Shown: positions 1 to 11,336 of the stretch, one piece after another
Layout of the letters: every line of letters begins with the position of its first letter
Numbering within the stretch: the stretch's first letter is position 1
NCBI GenBank assembly: GCA_029959085.1
Contig: JARWIR010000002.1
Coordinates: 35,117,733-35,181,732, forward strand
Length of the DNA: 64,000 nt
Source: Nemophila menziesii
Taxonomy: Eukaryota > Streptophyta > Magnoliopsida > Boraginales > Hydrophyllaceae
Direction: 5' to 3'
Notes under the pieces: generated by a model
The model's database searches: none
What the model was told of the DNA's origin: nothing
The model's input: only the letters and a program-made list of their open reading frames with translations
Position numbers and translations under genes: made by a program

Positions 1-2
1 TT

Positions 3-1454
3 AAGTTATTAGATACATGAATTATCTATCCAATTGCAAGCAGTGATTGGGTTAGTCCAGTGCAATGTGTTCCAAAGAAAGGAGGTATTACTACTGTCCT
101 TAATGATCAAGGTGAAGCCATACCATCAAGAACAGTTGTGGGGTGGCGAGTATGTATGGATTATTGAAGACTCAACAAAGCTACAAAGAAAGATCACTTC
201 CCTTTAGCGTTCATTGATCAGATGCTAGACAAACTCGCAGGAAGAGAGTATTATTGTTTTCTTGATGGATATTCAGGTTATAATCAGATTTGTGTGGATC
301 CCCTTGATCAACACAAAACAACTTTTACTTGTATATTTGGCACCTTTGATTATAGAAGGATGTCGTTTGGTTTATGCATTGCACCTGCCACATTCCAGAG
401 GTGCATGGTGGCTATATTTTGGGACATGATTGATAAATATTTGGAGGTTTTTATGGATGATTTTTCGGTGTTTGGAGATAGTTTTGATGATTGTTTGAAT
501 AATCTTGAGAAAGTCCTTGTGAGATGTAGAGAAAAAGATCTTGTGCTTAATTGGGAAAAATGCCACTTCATGGTTCAAGAGGGAATTGTGTTGGGACATA
601 AAGTTTCGAAGGCAGGGATGGAGGTTGATCATGCTAAAATTGAAGTTATCAAAACATTACCACCTCCCGTTTCTGTAAAAGGAGTGAGAAGTTTCTTGGG
701 TCACGCAGGATTTTACAGAATATTTACTAAAGATTTCTCCAAAATCGCCAAACCGCTTTGTTCTTTACTTGAAAAGGATACTCCTTTTAATTATACTGAT
801 GAATGTCTGCAAGCGTTTGTGATGATTAAAGAGAAACTAGTCTCCACACCTATTGTTATACCTTCAGATTGGAAAGCTCCGTTTGAACTTATGTGCGATG
901 CAAGTGATCACGCAATGGGTGTTGTGTTGGTGCAGAGGAAAGACAAGCTCTTCCACACGATTTATTACGCAAGTAAGACCTTTAATGCTACCCAAATGAA
1001 TTATACAGTAACGGAGAAAGAGATGTTAGCCTTGGTATATGCTTTCGATAAATTTTGTTCCTATCTAATTGGGAAGAAAACTATTGTATACACGGATCAA
1101 ACAGCTATCAGATACCTCATGGAGAAAAAGGATGCTAAGCCGTGTCTTATCAAATGGGTACTGTTGCTACAAGAATTTGACATAGACATTCGAGACCGAA
1201 AAGGATGTAAGAATCAAGTTGCTGATCATTTATCTAGGCTCGATGGATCTGATGCTAACAAAGAACCATTATTGGTCAAAGAGGTATTCCCTAATGAACA
1301 ACTTTTTACTATTAAAGATGTGTTTGTGCCTTGGTATGCAAATTTAGTCAACCTCATCGTGAGTGGTGTATTCCCTACGGATTTCCATCCACAACAAAGA
1401 CAGAGGTTAGCTCACCAGGCCAAACAAATCTTTTGGGATGAACCATACCTCTAG
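3..1454 (+). pseudogene. Element A pol: reverse transcriptase and RNase H
   Basis: Frame 3 reads from the window edge to the TAG at 1452-1454. Two internal stops break it, TGA at 18-20 and TGA at 165-167, so the longest open part starts at the ATG at 222 (410 codons). RT motifs are in order: [19 protein letters not shown], the MPFGL-type turn (here MSFGL), and the catalytic FMDD at residues 77-80 of the 222 frame, the Athila form of YxDD. RNase H follows, with the catalytic aspartate in CDASD, glutamate in TEKEM and aspartate in YTDQ. The protein would copy element RNA into cDNA inside a virus-like particle. The stop after EPYL separates it from the integrase, which continues in the same frame. 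Stops make it inactive as read. Confidence 0.93.
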
Positions 1455-2617
1455 AAAATTTGCAGTGAACAAGTAGTTCGAAGATGTGTCCATGAAGGCG
1501 AACTTGATAAGATCATAGCAAGCTGTCATGGTTCACCATATGGTGGTCACTTTAAAGGCGATAGAACTGCAGCTAGAATTCTTCAATCCAGTTTCTATTG
1601 GCCTACCCTACACAAAGTTTGTCATCATTTCGTCCAGTCATGTCAAAGATGCCAATTCACTGGTAATATATCAAAACAGGTCGCAATGCCACTCAACAAT
1701 ATTTTAGAAGTCGAAATCTTTTATGTATGGGGAATAGATTTCATGGGACCTTTCGTCACTTCTCATGGTAATCTTTATATCTTGCTAGCAGTAGATTATG
1801 TATCAAAATGGGTAGAAGCAGTGGCAACACCAAAGAATTATGCTCAAACAGTAATAAAATTCTTAAAGTCGCATATATTTACAAGACATGGTACGCCACA
1901 TGTTCTAATCAGTGATAAAGGTACCCATTTCATCAATGTTCAGTTGAGAGCCATCCTTCGTAAGTTTGAAGAGAGACACCACACTTCAACCGGTTATCAT
2001 CCAAAAACTAACGGTCAAGCTGAGGATTCTAACCGAGAAATTAAATCTATTCTAGAGAAGACCGTGAATAAAACAAGGAACGACTGGTCGTTAAAGCTAG
2101 ATAATGCTCTCTGGGCCTACAGAACAGCATTCAAAACACAGTTGGGGCATCTCCATATCGCATGGTGTACGGCAAAGAATGTCATCTACCTATTGAGATT
2201 GAAGCTCGAGCCTTCTGGGCTATTAAAACTCTGAATCTAAAACCAGAATTGGCCGGGAAACAAAGGTTGATGCAATTGAATGAATTGGAGGAGTTTCCCT
2301 ACCATGACTATGAAAATTCGCGTCTCTAAAAGGAGAAAACAAAGAGATGGCATGATGAACGAATCTGTCCAAAGAATTTCGAGAGAGGGCAAAAGGTACT
2401 ACTATACAACTCTCGATTCTCGAACTACCCATGAAAGCTTAAATCCCATTGGGGAGGACCTTACATTGTCACGAAAGTCACACCGCATGGAGCGATTTAA
2501 ATTAAAAATCCAACCGAACAAAGGATATTCATGGTGAATGGCCATCGTTTGAAACTATACCATGACAGTGGAGACTTTGGTCGAGAGGAGACAATCCATC
2601 TCGAAGAACACGCTTAG
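1455..2617 (+). pseudogene. Element A pol: integrase
   Basis: This carries on directly from the stop at 1452. A zinc-binding HHCC region ([10 protein letters not shown] ... CQRC) comes first, then the DD35E core. Numbered from the ATG at 1686, the catalytic residues are D18 (WGIDFMG), D77 (ISDKG) and E113 (NGQAED), with 35 residues between the last two. A single-base loss near 2140 shifts the frame; the other frame continues the family sequence ([16 protein letters not shown]) with more stops, through the GPY/F motif (GGPYIVTKV) to a TAG at 2615-2617. Integrase joins the cDNA ends to host DNA. The core is readable, but the frameshift removes the C-terminal domain. Domain identity is clear by comparison with the copies in F and G. 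Confidence 0.9.
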
Positions 2618-2625
2618 CCTGAGAT

Positions 2626-2680
2626 ACATGTCTAACTCCAAGACGTTAAACAAAAGTGCTCTTGGGAGACACCCCTTGTT
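2626..2680 (+). promoter_or_regulatory. Element A post-pol conserved block
   Basis: Directly after the pol stop, GACGTTAAACAAAAG starts at 2642 and is followed by TGCTCTTGGGAGACACCCC. The same block sits at this place in all seven elements. The lead-in GATACATGTCTAAC matches GTAACACGTCTAAC in D. Function unknown. Confidence 0.7.
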
Positions 2681-2844
2681 TTAAATTTCTTTATAGATCA
2701 GTTTTAGGTTTTGTAGTGTATATTTCTAAGTTACTGTATATTTATTATTGTGTTTACAAGCTAATAGGAGAGAAAGGTAGTGTGTCATTGTGCAGGAAAT
2801 GAGTTTGGGGTCAAAAGGAAAAGTAGGGAAAAATTCGTTTCACT

Positions 2845-3185
2845 GACCGGTAGGCAGGTCAAAACACTGGTATGCCAGTGGAGAGACACGAGCCCACGGG
2901 TTGATGATTCGGGTTCTTTACCGAGAGTGTGTCCAATAAAGCCCAGATGCAATGATATGCCGCTCATGGCACCGGTATGCCAGCCAGAGGAAAATCACGT
3001 GCCCTCGGGTTTCAAGACTCGGGTATTTTGACGGAGTTCCTTCTGGAAAAATAGCGCATCGGTATGCCGGCGCCCAAAAACGCGAGGCCACGGGTATCGA
3101 TTCGGGTTCATGGCAGAAAGTTACAAAAAGGTAGACCTCCAGCACTGGTAAGCCGGCGTTCTGGCCGGTATGCCGGTCCTAGGTC
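2845..3185 (+). repeat. Element A GC-rich palindrome island
   Basis: A GC-rich stretch in AT-rich surroundings. The near-palindrome CGGTATGCCGG or a close variant recurs at about 2879, 2974, 3061 and 3164, giving a degenerate tandem unit of roughly 90 bp. Each unit also has a CACGGGT or CTCGGGT motif. It lies between the post-pol block and a TATA-like box. A polypurine-like GAGTTTGGGG occurs just before it at 2801-2810. Small ORFs through it are chance. Confidence 0.75.
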
Positions 3186-3275
3186 GGTTTTGAAAAATTT
3201 GTTTCCTAATCCACTTCTTACCTTATCAAGAGTCAACCCTAGCCTCCTCAACACAAATTTTTCAGACCCAAACCT

Positions 3276-3283
3276 TATATATA
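3276..3283 (+). promoter_or_regulatory. TATA-like box upstream of element A ORF3
   Basis: TATATATA lies directly after the GC island and 267 bases before the ORF3 ATG. The stretch between is a C/A/T-rich leader with few ATGs. It is the candidate core of an internal promoter. Confidence 0.5.
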
Positions 3284-3549
3284 GACCTTGAAGCTTGTAT
3301 AAACCTCCACAATAAACACAACAACATCAATAATCCTCTCCTCCCTCCTCCATAAACACAAATTCTTCATCAAATTCATCCCACTACACCATAAAACACC
3401 ATGAAGAACATCAAGCTTTCAATAATTCTTCCAAGATTCATCAAGAAAACTTCTTCTATCATCAAATCCAAGCAAGAAACTCAAGCCAGACCAATCTTTC
3501 TTAAATTTAATCCATCCTTGGTGTAACTTGAGTTGAGGGTCAATCACAC

Positions 3550-4014
3550 ATGACAAACAAAACAGATGCTATGGAATATAAGAGGAAGTGTTCCATCCTA
3601 GGGAAGAACAAAAATTTGCCTGGAGCCACAATTGAAAGGCCTGTCGATCTTGATGAGCCTATTGAAAAGAAACAAAAGATAGAGGCACCAGCACAACCAC
3701 TACCCAAGAGATTAACAGCTAGGATGTCTGTACCATCAAGGCCTAAAGAAAAGACACAAATTCAAGATCAAGGTTCTTCTTCTTCGTCTTCATCTCAGAA
3801 TAATTCTTATATACCTCCATGGGCTATCAAATTTCAACATGAAGTCAATCATCTACAAAAAGAAAACAAATCACTATGGGAGGAAATTGTGCAGATTAAT
3901 TCACAATTGGGTGAAGTAACCGAGACCTTGGATATTTACAATTATTCTTCTTCTTCGGAGGAGGACATGATGGATCTTTATGGCCAGGTACCACGTTCTA
4001 ATTCTCCTTCTTAA
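3550..4014 (+). CDS. Element A ORF3, short form (154 aa)
   Basis: The frame is open from ATG to TAA. The protein is hydrophilic. It starts MTNKTD, has basic patches (KRKCSILGKNKN, EKKQKIE, PKRLTAR) that could be nuclear localisation signals, a serine run near residue 80, a predicted coiled-coil at about residues 95-130 (EVNHLQKENKSLWEEIVQIN) and an acidic tail. The MTN start and the coiled-coil tail resemble the two ends of the 439-residue ORF3 of element F, but the middle domain is missing, so this looks like an internally deleted form. The start is supported by the homologous MTN starts in C, F and G, and by a polypurine-like GAGTTGAGGG at 3530-3539 just before it. No signal peptide or membrane segment is visible, so it is not envelope-like. 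Function unknown. Confidence 0.65.
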   Translation: MTNKTDAMEYKRKCSILGKNKNLPGATIERPVDLDEPIEKKQKIEAPAQPLPKRLTARMSVPSRPKEKTQIQDQGSSSSSSSQNNSYIPPWAIKFQHEVNHLQKENKSLWEEIVQINSQLGEVTETLDIYNYSSSSEEDMMDLYGQVPRSNSPS

Positions 4015-5511
4015 TTGCTTATATGCATTAGGTAGTTTAGTTAGTTTAATTTTAAATTTTATTTATTTCATTGAGTCTGTTTTGAGTCGTGGGGATACGG
4101 CTCACTTTTGAGTTGGGGGTGGGGATTCGTTGTCCTCATCTTCCTTTCTGTTTTTGCATAAAATTTAAATTTTTTGGGTTGAAATAGGAATAGTACATGT
4201 TGAATGTACCTATTGAGCATGATCTAATTAAGTTAATGATAGTAAGTAGTATGTTTTTGAAAGATGTCATAAATATGTTTAGTATTCATGTATGAAAACA
4301 GGAAATAAAAGATAGAAAAGTTAACGAGCAATGCTAAGAAGTTACGTTGAAACTTAGGGAGAGTTATTTGGTGTGTAGAACGTGAGGTTCGAAGTTAGTT
4401 GAAAACCCGCTTATCTATGAACTAGTAGTGAAAAAGTAAGAAAGTCCGGTAGTTAGAAAAATAAATAAGGCAGTTCTTTCATATTGAAGCCACTTGAAGC
4501 CTTTTTATACCTTCTCACCCTTTTTATACCTTCTCACCCTTTTTATTTGATTATTATTATTATTATTTATTTTTCTTAGCCCCTCTGAGCCTTTCTAAAG
4601 CCTTTTATTAACCACATTATAATCCATACCCTTAGTTTATAGGACTTATCTATATGACCCGCACTCGAATCGCAAAACCTGAGACAAGTCGTTTTTAGAG
4701 CTTGAGTTTGGGGTGGTGGGTTTCATCATTAGGGAACATTGGGTTTGGAAAATTGTAATTGTATTTTATTGATGATGAAAAAGTTATTATTGTAACCCTT
4801 TTTGGGGTAATAGTAAATGAAAAAAAAAAGCTGAAAAGCATGAATTGAAAAGAAAAAAAAAATATATGAAAAAATAGCGTGATATCTCGAACATCAAAAA
4901 GAGAGTCATAGCTATACAAAAGAAAAAAATTGATATGAAAAGAATATATATTCGGACCGGCAAAGTAGAATTTGTATATGATCATGAAATTTTTTACTTG
5001 GGATTATTGGGGATGCACATCAAAAGCATAAAAAATTGGGTTGAGTGAGAACATATTCGAGTGAAACTCAAGCTCTAGGGCGATTCGTTGATGGAATGTG
5101 AGGAGAGAGCCAAAATCTCACTTTTCATTACCCAAATATACCACACCGTCCCTAAGCCCCGTTAGAACCATAAAGAACTTAGGATTTCTAACGGCTTGGT
5201 AGAGAAACAATTGAGCTATTAGGTTGTAGGTAAGTGGACCATTGGATGCTATATTAGGACCTATGAACAACCTATAGCCATTAGCACGAACTGAGTTGAG
5301 ACCTCTCCTTCTGGCATGGCGAAATTAATCTTGACTTGAATTTATGGCTTGTTGATTATATGTATATTAAGCATACGTGTGCATTATTTCTTGAACATTA
5401 ATACATGATACTTTTTAGATATTTTGCTCTAGGGTCATTCATTGTGTTTTGTTCTTATTCTCCTCCTACTTCTTCTTATTTATTCGACTACCCTACTATT
5501 CTTTATTATTA
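4015..5511 (+). other. Element A 3' noncoding region
   Basis: No gene is visible here. It holds polypurine-like tracts at 4110-4124 (GAGTTGGGGGTGGGG) and 4704-4720 (GAGTTTGGGGTGGTGGG), an A-rich variable stretch at 4810-4960, the shared string CGGACCGGCAAAGT near 4955, and the shared block GTGAGGAGAGAGCCAAAATCTCA near 5098. The inverted repeat around CCGG seen in B, E and F is decayed on its left side here. Confidence 0.6.
4084..4103 (+). other. Hairpin 1 (GGGA loop), element A
   Basis: GAGTCGTG / GGGA / TACGGCTC. The eight-pair stem closes with two G-T wobbles. It stands just after the ORF3 stop. Confidence 0.65.
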
Positions 5512-5547
5512 TTGTATCGGGACGATACAACTTTGAGTTGGGGTTCT
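5512..5547 (+). promoter_or_regulatory. Hairpin 2 and polypurine tract, element A
   Basis: TTGTATCG / GGA / CGATACAA forms a perfect eight-pair stem at 5512-5530. The polypurine tract GAGTTGGGGTTCT at 5535-5547 follows and abuts the 3' LTR. The tract should prime plus-strand DNA synthesis. Confidence 0.8.
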
Positions 5548-7079
5548 TGATGTCTCCCTATTTGTCATGAATTAATCCTAGTTGGAGACATCATTTAAGG
5601 TGTATTTATTAGGTTATAGGTCGATTTTCTTATGATTTAGTACACTTTCCTATATTGTGTCTTTAATTAATTATTTATTATTTTTAGAGCATATTGGGTT
5701 TAATTATTTATTTAGTGTGAAGTTTTAAAGATATATGGTAATTAATTAGAGTCCAAGATAATTCTAAAAGCTAAAGGAAAGAGGATAAACATGGAAATTG
5801 GAGATAAAGACAAGAATTATGAAAAAGGAAAAGATAAAGTTGCCATATAAATCTGAATTCCAGTAGCTACGACCACAAAAGAGCTTATATCTCAAGATTG
5901 GCTAGTAATTTGGAAGAATGGTCTACATCAAAGTAAAAGAGTTTTTCGAGACGATGAATTTCGACTATTCAAACGCGTCAAACGGATAAGTATTGAATCA
6001 GTTACGGCCAAAACAAAACAGCATCAAAATCTTACCTTTTCTAGATTCTAGAATTACGAATTTGAGTTGGGGTTGGAGTTCAAAACCTACCTTATACTCC
6101 AAGAAACGAATTATATCTTCCTATATCCTATAAATACAACCTCTTACCATAATAAAATCATCCTTGGCCAGTCCTTAGGCCAGGAAGAAGCTACAACACA
6201 AGAAGAGAAGTCTGGAAGAAGCTACGCATCAATTATGTCTTCCTCAACCTTCAAATCTGTAATTGTTTTATTTTCTTTCCTTAGTATGAATTAAATAAAT
6301 TTATCTTGAGTTTTAGCATATATTTATGAACCCTAGTTTTGGTTGACATCTATCTAATTTGGGAATTATATGTTTTAAATTGAATTCATGTTTTATTTCT
6401 CTGCCTATGTGTTTGATTTGTAATATGTTTTCTTTGCGGATTGCAACCGTATAGGATTACTCTAATAATAGTTAGATAGTCAATAGCTAAGACATATTTA
6501 ATAATTGGAAACAACACATAGCGTCTAGTGAAAGTTTTAGACCTGACAAATCAACCTAACCAGATAGTCATTATGGTTTGGTGTATTGCCATTTAATAAA
6601 TTGCAGGAAAAGTTTGCTTAGGTTCTTATTGACACAGGCAAACCCTAATTTAAACTACCTAACGCAATTGAAACCGAACATTGAAAAATACTACATAATT
6701 CGCCCTTACATGTTTAGAACGGTAAAACTAGTGGGATTACTTGCTAATTACTCAGGCTAAACTATCATACTATCTGTTCTTCACTTATTCAATTTTCTGT
6801 CTTTTAATTTATTAGTTTAATTCTCTTATTTAAAAATCAAATAATAATCTATTTTCCTTCTCTTTATTTGCGTATTATCATGTTCTATCTTTTATATCCA
6901 CACTAGATAAATTGCATAAGTTCTCTCTAACTTTCGTAGTCTTTGAGGATGAATCTTCTTATCATTAAAACTTGCATAAGTCCTGTAATACTTGCAGAAC
7001 CGTGCTCAGCCTAGGGTGTTTATTTGGACTTATTTATATCATTATTTTATCACACCTTAGGAGACACCACATATACTTA
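5548..7079 (+). repeat. Element A 3' LTR (1532 bp)
   Basis: It starts TGATGTCTCC and ends GAGACACCA. The start is repeated in inverted form (GGAGACATCA) about 30 bases in. TATAAATA at 6129-6136 is the likely promoter core. It is similar to the LTRs of C and D. Confidence 0.92.
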
Positions 7080-7130
7080 CTAAATTTCTCCTATCTTGCG
7101 CTGAACCTCATAAAAAACACTTAAGTTATC
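7080..7130. other. Spacer between elements A and B
   Basis: Unassigned sequence between the A LTR end and B. Its last five bases, TTATC (7126-7130), are the left target duplication of B. Before B inserted it was continuous with 14582 onward. Confidence 0.8.
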
Positions 7131-8892
7131 TGATGTCTCCCTATATGTTCTAATTTTTAGCCCATTGGAGACATCCTTTTAGGTGAATAAATAAGTTATT
7201 TGATAGACTTTTAGGCTTATTTGATCATATTGCACTTTCTCCCCTTGGAAATTAATTATTTGCAGAATCTGAGCTTTTGTGCCTAAATTTGACTATATTT
7301 AATGCAAAGTTAATCGGTTCTTGAATTTCATGAAAGACCAATCCAAGGAGAGAAAGTGAGAATAGAGTCTTAGTGTATTTTAGAGTGTTAGGAAATGATT
7401 TCTAGTCGAGTTTCTATTTTTAGAGTGCACTTTCCTATTTTGATTTCTTGATTTATTGATTTATTCTTTTTAAGCATATGCGGTTTAATTATTTATTTAA
7501 TGTGAGACTTTAAAAGATAAATGGTAATTACTTAGAGATCAAGCCAAGATAAAGATGAAAGGAAAGAAGATTTACAAGGAAATAAGAAGATTTAGGAAAG
7601 ATTCATTCAAAGGAGGAAAAGATAAAGATGCCTTGTGAATCTGAAAATCCAGCCACGTTTTAGAGATAAAATCATAATTAAAGATTGGCATGGATTCTGG
7701 ACGAATGGTCTGCACCAACAGAAAGAGATTTCCAAGACAAGCAGTTTCATATATTGGAACTTCTCAAACGGATAAGTATTGAAAAAGATATGACCAAATC
7801 AAATCAGCAGCAAATCTTACTTTTCCTAGAATTTAGAGCTACGAATTTGAGAGTCTTTGACTTGTCTTCCACTCCAAGCAAATTCGACCTAGGGTCTTCC
7901 AACACCTATAAATACACCCATTAGACCTCATTATTTGGTACCTCTCAATTATCATTCAATATATACATCTTTAGAGAGAGAGTCAGAGACTTCAAGAGCA
8001 AGAAGGCAAAGGAGAAGTTAGAGCTAGAGGAATTCTGTTCTTCCATCAACAGTCTTCTAATCCTTAGGTTATATATTTCTTTTCTGTAATTAAATATGAT
8101 GTCTTTCTATTTAGTTTCAGTCTTTAATATTGCTATGAGCTAAACTTTTATATACTTGAGAATCGCAATAAAAGGATGAACCTTAATTAATTATTTCTAT
8201 GTTTTGAATTTGGGATTGTTTAGCTTTAAATTGAATTAGGTCTTAGATATTGGATATTACTTTGTTCTTAATCACTATTTCTTTTCCGTACAACTAGAAA
8301 TAGATTTTAGTATTTGGGCTATTCACTTTAGTGGCGAAGTGATCATCCGACAGGGGGGTTTGAATACAGATCCAGGTAATACCCGTGTAATGTCCGTTAT
8401 TGACCGACAGGCTTAACTAGTTACATAGCCAAAGAGGTAAAATCATATCATCCGAAGAGGCATATTCGACCATACAGGTGTTTATGATACTTTAGGATAG
8501 CTTCTAGGTCCACCCTGACGGGGGCTAGGAGATTTTAGAGTACCGACTAGTATACTAATACCAATTCTACCCTTAAACATAGCATAGATTGTATTAATTA
8601 GGTGGATTCCTTGCGAGACTCAAGTATCTATCTTATCTGAAGTCAGTCTTTTATTTATTTTCTGTTAATTTATTTTATTGCATATTTAGTTTTAAGAAAA
8701 CCAAACAAAAATCTATTATTTTACTTTTCTGTAAACAATTATTCTTACTATCTGATTAATACTGGAGTTGAACCTAATCTGTCCCTGAGAACGAACTCGA
8801 TTTATCGAATATTACTTGGACAACCGTACACTTGCGGTAATTGTGGTTCCTTTATTTTTGCACTTAATTTTATAACACACCAGGACCCACCA
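7131..8892 (+). repeat. Element B 5' LTR
   Basis: TGATGTCTCC start, GGACCCACCA end. TATAAATA at 7907-7914. An open frame of 79 codons at 7685-7924 upstream of the TATA is also open in the 3' LTR, but I give it no function. Confidence 0.95.
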
Positions 8893-8898
8893 AGTTTT

Positions 8899-8916
8899 TG
8901 GCGCCGCTGCCGGGGA
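8899..8916 (+). promoter_or_regulatory. Element B primer binding site
   Basis: TGGCGCCGCTGCCGGGGA, six bases inside the 5' LTR. It is complementary to the 3' end of plant tRNA-Asp except for one base (CT for TT in CCGTTGCC). Confidence 0.85.
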
Positions 8917-9047
8917 CGGTAGTGTGAGACCCCGGTGTTAATCTTTAGTAGTTGTAATTGTTTATTTATTTTTTCAGATTTAGGCTTGATTTTTGTTTTT
9001 GTTGTACAGATTTTTATTCAGGTAATGATCAAGAGGTTTTATTGAAG

Positions 9048-10217
9048 ATGTATAGAGGACATTACCCGGATCCCGATCCATACGAATATTGGGAAGACTC
9101 TTCGGGACAACAACAATGGGTGTAGTAACTTCTACCAACAATCCTATCAATACCCGCAAGAGTAGGATTAGAACAACCAATGGATCGGGAATAATCAACA
9201 ACAATCATCATATCACTATCCCCAGGAGCAAGTATGGAACAACCAATGGGTTGGAAACATTCAACAACCTCTACCTCATCACTATCAGCAAGAAATTGAC
9301 AATGAGATATGTTCTAAACTCCAGCGCTTAGTAGAAGAAACAAATGCCATCCAAGCACGCATGCAACATATGGTAGAAGAATGGGGTAGTATGTCTTGTG
9401 AAGATTCCACTCCCCCGAGGGATGGAAGAGACAACTGGAAGAAGTAGTTGAGGAGGAGGTGTTGAAGGAAGATACTATCGATAGTGATATGACCATCATG
9501 CCGGTTATAAAAGAAGACCACCATGTGGTTGACAATCTTATTAGCATGGTGGAAGAAGGAGTAGCAAAGAAAATCCTAGAAACTGAGATTGCTATTCCTA
9601 TGGTGCGTGCACAGGATCATGATACAGAACACAAACAATAAAAAGAGGTGATCGAGATTCAGATTCCACATCGAGAATATGATGAAGTAATAGTGGAAGA
9701 TTGGGTTGAAAGCGAAGACGAATGTGAAGTGGTTGAGAAATCAATTGAAGAGTTAAAGCTTCATAATAAAAGAGAAATCGAATTCCCACCACAAAAAGTT
9801 CACCAATCACTATCTCCACCACAAGTAATCATTAGAGATAAAATATCGGAATCATCTCTATTATTAAAAATGATCAATAGGTGCTACGCAAGAAAGTTGC
9901 TACACCGCTAGAGTAAAGCGGCAAGGAGAAGCACCTACCCACCACACTTTAAAGAGGCACGCGAGATTGAAGAGAATAAAAATGAGCTTATACCGTTGAG
10001 GACGGTTATCTACTATCGTGTGGTGAAGAATAAGTTTCGTCGTGAAAGTAAGAAGGCGAAACGGAGATACTACCCTCCCCCTTTTAGAGATCGATTGAAT
10101 AAAATTTTAAGGGGGAAGGTTTCAAAGCTTACATGCCAAGGACGAGGCGAATTCAAGCGGAGGAGAACCGCAAGGGCCTCAATACCATCTTCATGGAAGG
10201 TAACGCGTCGAACTTAA
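9048..10217 (+). pseudogene. Element B gag C-terminal remnant
   Basis: The remnant starts MYRGHYPDPD and quickly meets stops. A shifted frame continues with a Gln/Tyr-rich stretch (NNQWVGNIQQPLPHHYQQE), then LQRLVEETNAIQARMQHMVEEW, which may form a coiled-coil. From about 9429 a single frame runs to 10217, interrupted by TAA at 9639-9641 and TAG at 9909-9911. It includes DEVIVEDWVESEDE, which matches DEIIVEDWVEEVEHDE in the gag of element E. The capsid domain and any zinc knuckle are absent. The last 75 codons are very basic (KNKFRRESKKAKRRYYPPP). As read it encodes no full protein. The gag assignment rests on the match to E. Confidence 0.6.
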
Positions 10218-10218
10218 A

Positions 10219-10256
10219 GACGTAATAAACAAAAGTGCTTCTTGGAAGACAACCCA
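10219..10256 (+). promoter_or_regulatory. Element B post-pol-type block
   Basis: GACGTAATAAACAAAAGTGC then TTGGAAGACAACCC. The block survives although pol itself is gone from this element, so it is probably needed in cis. Confidence 0.65.
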
Positions 10257-10407
10257 TGTTTAATTTGCTTTATGTTTTTCAATTCCTAGTGTATAATTCT
10301 AAGTTAAGTGTCAAGTTTTCGTGTCTACTTTTAAAAGAAATGAGAAAGGTAGTGTGTTAATGGTGCATGAATCGAGTTTGGGGTGCTAGGAAATTAAAGG
10401 GAAAAAT

Positions 10408-10680
10408 TCGGCGCGAGGTCCGGTATACCGCCCCAGAACCCCGGTATACCACTGGAAGACGAGAAATTGAACAGTAGCAAAAACCCGTGCCACGGGTTAC
10501 TAACGCGGGTTGTATGCCGAGACGAGAAAAAAGAATCGATGCGCGGTCCGGTATACCGCTGGTTGAAAAACCCCGTACCACGGGTTGGATATCACGGGGT
10601 CTTGGCCGAGACGAAAAAATGAGGAGCTGTTGAGTCCGGTATACCGGAGGTTATGCCCGGTATACCGCCCAGAGGCGGTT
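10408..10680 (+). repeat. Element B GC-rich palindrome island
   Basis: CCGGTATACCG recurs at about 10420, 10441, 10549, 10635 and 10659, mixed with CCCGTGCCACGGGT palindromes at about 10485 and 10583. The order repeats with a spacing near 125 bp. A polypurine-like GAGTTTGGGGTG precedes it at 10374-10385. Confidence 0.8.
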
Positions 10681-10768
10681 TGTGAAGAGTTTCTTACCTA
10701 ATCAGACTCCTACCTTACCAAACTTAACCCTAGCCTCCCCCAATATGAATTTTTCAGAACTTAACCCT

Positions 10769-10774
10769 TATATA
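10769..10774 (+). promoter_or_regulatory. TATA-like box upstream of element B ORF3 remnant
   Basis: TATATA in CCCTTATATACCTGC, just after the island and 300 bases before the ORF3-type ATG at 11069. Confidence 0.4.
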
Positions 10775-11068
10775 CCTGCACAAAGACCACTACAACACCA
10801 AAGAACATTAAATCCTTCCTCCTATTTCATTCCAAACACACATCAAACACCACAATCTTTCAAGAAATTCAAGAAATCTTCTACTTCAAACTTTAGCCTC
10901 TTCATCAAAGCATCAATCCTATTCATTAAACCTTCCCCAAGCTATTACATATTGATTACCCATTCATATAACACATAAATCCTTCATTACAAATCCTCAA
11001 AACATCAACTTTCAAAACTCTTCTTTAGTTTTTGATTATTTGAAGTTTTGAGTTTGGGGTTCATTGAG

Positions 11069-11336
11069 ATGACGAAGATTGGAAGGTCAAGAATACCATG
11101 AAGAGGAAGAAGAAGTTGAAGAACCTTGTATTACTTTTGGTGTTGAAAGATGTAGTTGAAAGAATTTTGGGAGGATAATCATGAAGAGGTGTTGAAACCC
11201 ATAGGAAAAGTCACAAAAGAGTTGGAGCTTATGCAAATCATATTACGTTGAGTGAGCAATGTTCAACATGCCACCTACGCAACACAAGGAGCTCAACCTA
11301 CACGCAACCATGGAAACCAGCTTCGTGCTGGTTTAG
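11069..11336 (+). pseudogene. Element B ORF3 remnant
   Basis: A polypurine-like GAGTTTGGGGT (11050-11060) precedes an ATG that opens MTKIGRSRIP and stops. In another frame, EFWEDNHEEVLKPIGKV and TKELELMQIILR match the coiled-coil tail of F's ORF3 (VTKELDLLRNLILR). It ends near NQLRAG, where F ends NQPRAG. So the two ends of ORF3 are kept, the middle is lost, and the frame is broken. It is not expected to make a protein. Confidence 0.6.

Larger units (their letters stand above)
1..7079 (+). mobile_element. Element A: Ty3/gypsy Athila-like retrotransposon, 5' truncated by window edge
   Basis: The window opens inside the reverse transcriptase of this copy. It continues through RNase H, integrase, a post-pol block, a palindrome-rich island, a 154-codon ORF3, a 3' noncoding region, polypurine tract and 3' LTR. 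Its LTR and gag lie to the left of base 1. The 3' LTR ends in ACACCA and is followed by CATAT at 7080-7084, which should be its target duplication; the matching copy is outside the window. Pol is broken by at least three in-frame stops and one frameshift. Confidence 0.92.

Noticed and set aside
7685..7924. 79-codon open frame in the B 5' LTR, also open at 13370-13609 in the 3' LTR
   Set aside because: It lies upstream of the TATA box, so the element's own RNA would not carry it at the 5' end. The same stretch in C's LTR has stops. The two copies agree only because the LTRs are nearly identical.
8899..8916. A tRNA-Asp gene fragment at the GCCGGGGA sites
   Set aside because: Only 18 bases match, always six bases inside an LTR. 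These are primer binding sites.
10408..10680. CRISPR-like pattern of repeats in the palindrome islands
   Set aside because: The repeats are degenerate, the spacers are themselves repeated, and the context is a plant retrotransposon.
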